Assembly (NCBI GenBank): GCA_949358305.1
Contig: OX442314.1
Span: 26,087,118-26,151,117, forward strand
DNA: 64,000 nucleotides
Origin: Strigamia acuminata
Lineage: Eukaryota > Arthropoda > Chilopoda > Geophilomorpha > Linotaeniidae
Reading direction: 5' to 3'
Shown: piece after piece, positions 57,821-64,000 of the stretch
Layout of the letters: every line of letters begins with the position of its first letter
Numbering within the stretch: the first letter of the stretch is position 1
The notes under the pieces: model-generated
Seen by the model: the letters and a program-made list of their open reading frames with translations, nothing else
Told to the model about the DNA's origin: nothing
Databases searched by the model: none
Translations under genes and position numbers: made by a program

Positions 57821-58077
57821 TACCGTATTTTACCGATTAAGAGCCGCCGCTCTTATTCAAAACTGCCATTTTTGTCAGCAATTACAATTTTGGTTTTTCG
57901 TCCGTTACATTTGTTCAATATGACAAACAAAATCTGAACGTCACAAACGAAGCGTACGTTCATCGTTCGTGAGGTTAAATACGGAAACAATACCATACTT
58001 TTGCAAAAATACGGTATTCTTGGTGTCTCAGCCGCGGCTACTATTCGAGGGCGACTCTTAATCAGTAAAATGTGGTA
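57821..58077. mobile_element. MITE family C, copy 4 (reverse orientation)
   Basis: TACCGTATTTTACCGATTAA then GAGCCGCCGCTCTTATTC at the left, CGAGGGCGACTCTTAATCAG then TAAAATGTGGTA at the right. The interior is the reverse of copies 1-3. Confidence 0.88.
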
Positions 58078-58814
58078 CGTCTACCTTACCAAAAAATTGT
58101 ATAATTCTAACTGTAACTGTCATTAATATTTCCATTGTGCATCAAATGAAAAAAAAATCTAATGCTGCCTTGCTTATAAAATACTTGCAAAGCATGCCTC
58201 TGCAAGTGAAAAAGAGCCTATTCATACTTAAAGCTGAATGATGCATTAGTTATGTTCTTTTGTTGATCCCCTGCTTTGTTTCTGTTTACAACTTGCAAGG
58301 TACAGCAAAATTAAAGACTTAAAAGATAAACACCACACAGAAAGCCAAAATTTCAACGCAACAATAAATAAAAAAATCAGCTAAACTAAAGCAAACTTCT
58401 TCTTCTATTAGGAATCTTACAAAACCCAACAAGAAATAACGAATTTTCATTATACCGAGGTCATTTTCACGGTCCCCAGACTTGTTGAAACAAGATTTCT
58501 TTCTGCACTCACTGTCTCGACGCGAAGCAACAGGAAATCCACGCACGAAGCGCCGCGCATATATTTATGCGCATCGGAAACAATTGAAAATTTTCAATTT
58601 GCTCACACGTATGTGTGAGGATGACACGTTTTGCCTGTTCGCATTGCACCAATGTAAACCAGTCTGCAAACTCGCACTTTTGATTTCACAAAGACCAAAA
58701 TTACACATTTTCTTCTTCGGTGCCTACACCAGCTTCAAAATTCTCAAGATGATTACAAAAATTGAATATTTAGCTACGAAATGATGCAAAACATCAATCG
58801 TACAAATTAGGTGA

Positions 58815-59470
58815 CGTGGTTCTTAACCTTTACGAAGTCAAGCACCCCTAAGATTCTCAAAAACGTTTCACGCAACCCTGTAAAAAAATGTTAAATATTT
58901 ACGTACCCTAGATAATTACTATGTTTACATGTACCCAGTTATCTGGAGAAGTAAAAATGCAAATTTTACTTTTCTGGAAAACTGATCATGTAAACGAAAC
59001 AGTTTTCCTGAAAAGACAGACTCAGCAAACAAAATTCCAGTTGTACGAGGTAGATTTTGGATGTTTAGCGCATTAATAACTGCATGTAAACAGTCGTGCA
59101 TGCAAAAATTAAAAACTTCAATCGGAATATCATGAATCGTTGTAGTAACGGTACCAACAACACTTAGTACCAAAAACGAGCTAAAAACACGATTTCCTTG
59201 GTCAGAATTTGATTTGTTTAGGGGCTGAAATAGATCAACAACCATTTTGTTGTTCCAGATAATCAAAATGCATTATGGGTAATTCACAAGTGGCGTCATG
59301 TTTACCAGAAAACTACGGACATGTAAACATGGTAAATGACTTTATTTGTTACTTTAAAAACGTCAAATAGATGTTATTTAATGTTTTAAACCAAAAAAAG
59401 TGATAATATCAGAAATGCTAAGTTTTTAGCACAACTGCTCGCGCCATGTAACCCTGGTTAAAAACCACTG
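58815..59470. mobile_element. hAT-like element, interrupted
   Basis: GTGGTTCTTAACCTTTACGA..CACGCAACCCTG at the left, CATGTAACCCTGGTTAAAAA then CCACTG at the right: the widespread hAT end CAGTGGTTCTTAACC and its reverse. An inverted-end element occupies the centre. Confidence 0.65.
58920..59332. mobile_element. Nested MITE with TATGTTTACATG ends
   Basis: TATGTTTACATGTACCCAGT then TATCTGG at the left, CCAGAAAACTACGGACATGT then AAACATGG at the right. Opposed TTTTCTGGAAAACTG words lie inside. Fragments with the same end are at 15.7 and 44.2 kb. The 113-codon minus ORF within it shows no motif and is not called. Confidence 0.7.
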
Positions 59471-60135
59471 TCATACAGCATCTACCAATAAATGCCGTTG
59501 CTTATGGTTCGACCAATTACGGTACCATAAATTCAGTACTTTAAAGAAAAAACCGTCAGGTGGCGTGCCGAAAATTGGGGCTTTTTGCAACATTAACAAT
59601 TCTCGCTGTTCGGGTCTGCCATATTATTTAAAAGTGCATGGCTGTTGCATAAATTCAAACCACAATAGGTGCATTTAAAACCAGTTGACTTTAGTGCTTT
59701 TTTTCCTTTCTTTTCTGCTTCATTTCCCAACACAGGAAGTGAAGTCATCATCATTAAGTGACTTGACTTAAAAACTGGGGAGCTGTTTTTTCATCCATTT
59801 TTATTTACATCACTATCATTCTTGTATTTAAATCTGACATTTGCAATTTCTTTGAAAACAATCCAGTCTTTTAAATTAACTGCAATTTTTTCTCTTCTTT
59901 TTTTTCTTCTCATTAAAAGCATCAACTCATTCCACCCACTTACTGTCATCTCTTCAATGTTTCATGAGATTTAAATGATGTTTGATGTTTTCATTTGCCT
60001 TTTTTAAAATTCATATTACCTTACCTTTCTCTTCCCATCGTACATTCCAAGCAATTTAAAGTGAAAATTAGACTCATAAATAAATTAACTTTCTGCTGCC
60101 ATGTTATTCTTAATTTTCTCCATTCTTTTCTCCAA

Positions 60136-60301
60136 ACGAATCGCGATATAACGAATTATCAATATAACGAATACCTAAAACTGCCTGGTTTGGTTGGCTG
60201 GCCATAGAACACCATGTTAAAAAATTTCAATATAATGAATTCTCGTTATAACAAATCGATTTTCCGTGTCCCTTGCGATTCGCTATAAAGAGTCTCGACT
60301 G
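60136..60301. mobile_element. Tigger-like MITE, copy 4
   Basis: GAATCGCGATATAACGAATT, TGGCTGGCCATAGAACACCA, CCCTTGCGATTCGCTATAAA then GAGTCTCGACTG-TA. Reverse of copy 3; the left end is eroded. Confidence 0.8.
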
Positions 60302-60306
60302 TATTT

Positions 60307-60411
60307 CCATATTTCTTTGATTCTAAGACTCCATGGATTGTAAGACGCACAACATTTTTAGAGATCTTTACTTGAAGAAAAAGTTCGTCTTAGAATCGAA
60401 AAAATACGGTT
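60307..60411. mobile_element. Small MITE family D, copy 2
   Basis: CCATATTTCTTTGATTCTAA then GACTCC..GTAAGACGCAC at the left, GTTCGTCTTAGAATCGAAAA then AATACGG at the right. It follows Tigger-like copy 4 by five bases, the same arrangement as at 36.0 kb. Confidence 0.75.
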
Positions 60412-61170
60412 GTAGGTATTTTCTCAGACTACAAACTATCATTCTCCAGTCACACACAACTTGTGTTGTCAATAAGTTACAAAATATAATGGGCTTCTTA
60501 AAACACCAAGGGAGTTCCTGACATGTGTGGCATGCTATTGGTTAACTAATCCAAAGTACAAACTGCTGTCTTTGATAAGTCCACCATTTGGTCTACTACA
60601 AGGTCAGACTACCAATTAATAAATAAATCATAGATAAGACGATTCATCTCAATCTCATCCACAAAACAAACTGTAAAGAAAGATTTGAATAAAGCTGAAA
60701 TTTCTCAAATTAGTAGCATCAAATGAAAAGGTCTGTAGTTAATGACGGTCTATCAGCGATTTGCTCTTGGCATCCCACGCATTAAACGATTACAGTGAAC
60801 CCTGTATCGGCAACCACCTGTCAAACAGACTGTTGTCGTTTTCCCCATAAGGGTAATGCATAAGCGCCCTCTATTCATATTGACAGGGATGCATTCAAAA
60901 ATGATTAATTTCAATTAAAATTAAAAAAAATTAATGCTTTTATTTATTTTCGCCTTCAATTAGGAATTTCAAACCCTAATTACATAACTCAATAACACAT
61001 ATGCTGATTAAGACAATCTCTCATGTTGTATTGTTATCCTGGCGCTGAGACATTGTTCATCATGAATTCAAATAAACAATAAACCGATTCACATTCATTC
61101 TGGATCAAAAAACCTTGCGTTTGCATTTTCTACCTAAAATCTCTTTTAAGGCTGACAACTGTATGAAACC

Positions 61171-61436
61171 TAGAGTTCACGCCCAGTTTCTTGAAGCCAA
61201 ACTCAAACTGTACATCACATTCTGCACATGCATTTAACGTGGCAATTCCCAAGCTTGTTGCACACAAAGGAAATAACGCAACAATATTTTGCTACCATGT
61301 TGCAAATTACTTTCGCTAATTTGTTTATTGTTGTTTGTGTATACATTTTAGCATTATTGGACTTAATATTAGGCTTAGTACTGCTAAATAATAACTGGAA
61401 TTTAGAAAATCATCTGCGCAGAATGAGATGCCCGTA
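61171..61436. mobile_element. Repeat family G copy cut by a pogo-like MITE
   Basis: TTCACGCCCAGTTTCTTGAA, AACTCAAACTGTACATCACA, CTTGTTGCACACAAAGGAAA and AATCATCTGCGCAGAATGAG run colinear with 46980-47435 but stop where the pogo-like element begins. Confidence 0.65.
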
Positions 61437-61439
61437 CCA

Positions 61440-61720
61440 CAGTAGAGCGTTGATTATCCGAACGTCAGTCATGCGAACGACTGATTAACCGAACAGCGAT
61501 GTTCGATTTTTTTACTCAACTTTATTCAATTTTTTACTATTTTATTCAATTTTTTATTCGGAATTCATTCAATTTGTACCTTGATTTTATAAGTTTTAAA
61601 TCGATCTTATGTTTTCATATACCTTACACTATGTTTTAACCTAAGGACCAATTATGTGAACAAATCAGTTTTATGAACACCCATCTCTCCCCATCAGTTC
61701 AGATAATCGACACTCTACTG
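61440..61720. mobile_element. pogo-like MITE, copy 5
   Basis: CAGTAGAGCGTTGATTATCC then GAACGTCAGTCATGCGAACG; right end GATAATCGACACTCTACTG-TA. Best-preserved ends of this subtype. Confidence 0.88.
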
Positions 61721-62260
61721 TACTGTTACTTCTAAGCTAGTTTGTTGCCACTAAATTTGGAGCGGCTAATAATTAGATTCTTTCAAAATTCAAGTAACGA
61801 GCTGCTTATTTCGATTTCTTTGCTTACGCTAACATTTTGCATATAAAAAAATGCAATTTCTGTAAACAAACACGTAAATCAAAAAAATCAAAATAAAGCA
61901 TTAGGATTGAAATTAGGAATGCACATGTTATCAACAACAAGTGAAATCAAATGGTGAAACATAAAAATAAAGATTCAAAGATTAATCTTAACGATACCTA
62001 GCTGGCAAAAAGCTAAACATGCAACAGGAAACAGATGTACATAAAATTCTATCTGCAACCTGGCAATGGGAGATCCCAATTACACATAAAACACCGGTTT
62101 AGCAGGTCAACGACAAAATACAAAATTTTAACAGTCGAAGAAGACTGGCTGACTTGGCGGAGATGCAAAGTTTAACTGCTTTCTGGACAATTTTCCCGAA
62201 ATATAAAATCCTATCAACAATCATTCGATGTAATCACCAAAGTTTAAACTGGACTATGAT

Positions 62261-62580
62261 ACAGTATTACTTCGATTAAAAGCTACAGTTCTTATTCCAA
62301 ATCACCGCTGTCGGCAGCCGACAGATGACAATAATCCCAGCGAGATACTGGGAATTTCCAGGTATAAATTTGTTCCCGTGGCCCGACCTGCCCAGATTTC
62401 TCGGTACTAAATTTGTTCCCAGTCCAGCCCTGTTCAAATACTAACCCCAGGTAAAAAAAAAAAAAATTGAAATGCATCGAATAATAGCCTGAAAGTGTAG
62501 GCACCCTCGAATTACAGCCGCAGCTATTATTCGAGCAACTACAAATCGAGTGCGACTCTTAATCGAAGAAATACGGTATT
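62261..62580. mobile_element. MITE with family C ends, different interior
   Basis: ACAGTATTACTTCGATTAAA then AGC, and GACTCTTAATCGAAGAAATA then CGGTA. The middle is unlike the other C copies and contains a GGAATTTCCAGGTATAAATT / ACTAAATTTGTTCCCAG inverted segment, perhaps a nested insertion (about 62315-62450). Confidence 0.6.
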
Positions 62581-63837
62581 AAGTTTTAAAGCTAGTATCG
62601 AAGAATGAGAAAACATTTCAACTTCAAATTGTTTTCCTAAATAAGCAAAAATATTGCTATCATGTGATGTTCGGGGTCAAAATAAAATCCTGCAGTCAGC
62701 ACTCTCTATTTGCAAAGTCGTAAACAACTTTTATTTCTCTGCTAGAAGCCAGTCTTAGCCAATCTTAAAAAATAAAAATATAAAAATTATGAAAATTAAT
62801 TTTTTTTCAGATAAAATATTAGCACTACTTAATAACTTTCTTAGAGGATCCTTATCTAGACTTTCAATAAACTTTAGTTATGAGTCAAAATCTAAAAATA
62901 TAAAATTATATATAAAAAAAATTATTACCTTAGAGGTTATGTTAATACCATAAATTCAACACTAAAGCCACAACCATCACATTTCAAACTTTATAACCTG
63001 TCTTAAAATTGTTATTTCACCCACAAGAAAATATTAAATTTTTTTTTTCAACTCAGAAATTCCATTCATCATATATCAACAAAAAGGAATTTCTTATTTT
63101 TATTATTTTTCTATTTTTTTTTTATTTTTATTTATTTATTAATTTTTTTTTTGAAAATTTAATTGGGAAATAAATTAAATCTTAGACTTTCTTCCTCCAC
63201 CAACCCAAAAAAATGACCTGCAAACCTGATAACTAAGTTTCCTCATTTCTCTCCACCAAATTGCATATTTATACACATAAAAAAAATAATAATTAAAAAA
63301 TAAAAAATAAAAATTCATTACCAACTCCCTACTTATTATGTAAGAAACACAAACTAACTTTCACGGCCAAAATTCAAATTTCCCAACTTTTTCCAACCCC
63401 CACCAACAAAACCCCCCAAAAAAATAATAAACAAAACTTTTCCACCTCTAAATACAACCACAAACCCAAAAAAAACCAAACAAATCCAAATTTAAATGAC
63501 AAAACATGGAAACAAGTGAAAATAAAAACTAAAACAAAAAATAAATTTCTAAACAAAAATTCGAATTTTTCATTTCCCCAACATTTCTCACAGAAACCCT
63601 CTAAAATTCCATGCCAGACCACATTCTTAAAAAATCTCCCACTTATCTGTCAGAACAAGTTCAAACAAAAGTTATTTTCACCGTGAAATAATAAATAAAA
63701 GTCAGATACGAAGCGAATCGTGCGTTAACCGTCGAGTACTAATACTAAACACAACACGCGCACTGCTTTTGTCAACAAGCACAAAAACCAGCATTTCTCA
63801 CTAAAACAGGCGTTACACCTCGTCCATTTCCACTTAC
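62581..63837. other. Start of intron 1 (upstream-most part)
   Basis: Very AT-rich, with C-poor/T-poor strand bias at 63180-63600. The minus ORF at 63374-63622 is low-complexity (W/F/L/V-rich) and not supported. The CpG content rises from about 63700 towards exon 1, as expected beside a promoter. Confidence 0.4.
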
Positions 63838-64000
63838 CCGTTCATTTTACGTTTCACTCTGCTAACGTGGCCACGATTCGAAGCTGGAATCACAAAAAGA
63901 AGAAGAAAGTCCGTATGACTGCCACTAACAGCCCCCACAATGTCCACAGCCTGGCTCCAAGATGGCAGGAAATGTGAATGACACCGACCTCCGGTGATAA
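63838..64000 (-). CDS. Exon 1 of the minus-strand gene: 5'UTR and start codon
   Basis: Minus strand: CGTAAAATGAACGG followed by donor GTAAGTGG. The ATG (63845-63843) has a purine at -3, and the coding part is only eight bases (Met-Asn-Gly, two bases of Gly). The frame is open upstream to the window edge (..SRVKRK before Met), so an earlier start cannot be excluded. The block is richer in G+C and CpG than its surroundings. The exon may extend beyond 64000. It joins the 16-nt microexon in phase. Confidence 0.55.
63958..63969. promoter_or_regulatory. YY1-type motif CCAAGATGGCAG near the presumed start of transcription
   Basis: CCAAGATGGCAG fits the YY1 consensus (GCCATCTT on the minus strand). 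In animals such motifs are often found around transcription starts of TATA-less promoters. It lies about 115 bases upstream of the proposed start codon. Its plus-strand ATG begins an 11-codon frame ending TGATAA with a weak GTGATA donor-like site, so a divergent transcript is possible but unsupported. Confidence 0.35.

Noticed and set aside
58925-59266. ORF of 113 codons, minus
   Set aside because: Contained in the nested TATGTTTACATG-ended MITE; no recognised motif.
1-64000. CRISPR arrays, rRNA or bacterial gene order
   Set aside because: The tandem arrays are pure minisatellites without unique spacers, and no prokaryotic-type genes were seen.

Overview
This is AT-rich (roughly one third G+C by eye) animal nuclear DNA. 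It has no operons, no ribosome-binding-site-led ORFs and no long ORF, but it does have spliceosomal signals, microsatellites and dense DNA-transposon debris (TA, TTAA and 9-bp target duplications; pogo/Tigger-, piggyBac-, hAT-, mariner- and MULE-like ends). I infer an aquatic invertebrate metazoan but cannot name the lineage.

Backbone: the window looks like the 5' part of one large gene on the minus strand. The right edge (63838-64000) holds a 5'UTR and start codon ending in a consensus donor. A 16-nt microexon (30111-30126), a 37-nt exon (14454-14490), a 44-nt exon (11484-11527) and, more weakly, an 85-nt exon (8461-8545) follow with compatible reading phases. The predicted N-terminus runs MNGDTGTK / SNPTFLYKSSRL / N / VALWTSKKYFSMTK. 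I do not recognise it firmly; exon layout and a few residues recall the start of arrestins, but key arrestin residues are absent. Introns of about 33.7, 15.6, 2.9 and 2.9 kb would account for most of the window.

Repeats: at least a dozen families of short non-autonomous elements with inverted ends are present, many in several copies: A at 4.6, 8.7 and 18.7 kb with relative B at 25.9 kb; C at 13.1, 31.4, 42.0, 57.8 and 62.3 kb; E at 3.4, 22.2, 26.5, 28.4, 37.1 and 55.0 kb; pogo-like at 15.2, 27.8, 40.5, 46.5 and 61.4 kb; Tigger-like at 15.2, 24.8, 35.9 and 60.1 kb; TTAA elements at 38.4, 45.6 and 54.6 kb. Nesting is frequent and gives relative ages. Three 20-22 bp minisatellites (1.4, 48.5 and 53.8 kb) are present, one built as an inverted array able to fold into a long hairpin. 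Three copies of a palindromic repeat carry a hammerhead-ribozyme-like core on the minus strand.

Small coding-like ORFs that may be nested genes, exons or fossils lie at 13.7, 27.5, 45.2 and 49.7 kb; the one at 49667-49954 (95 codons, ATG with A at -3, ATTAAA downstream) is the best. No tRNA, rRNA, CRISPR or intact transposase was seen.
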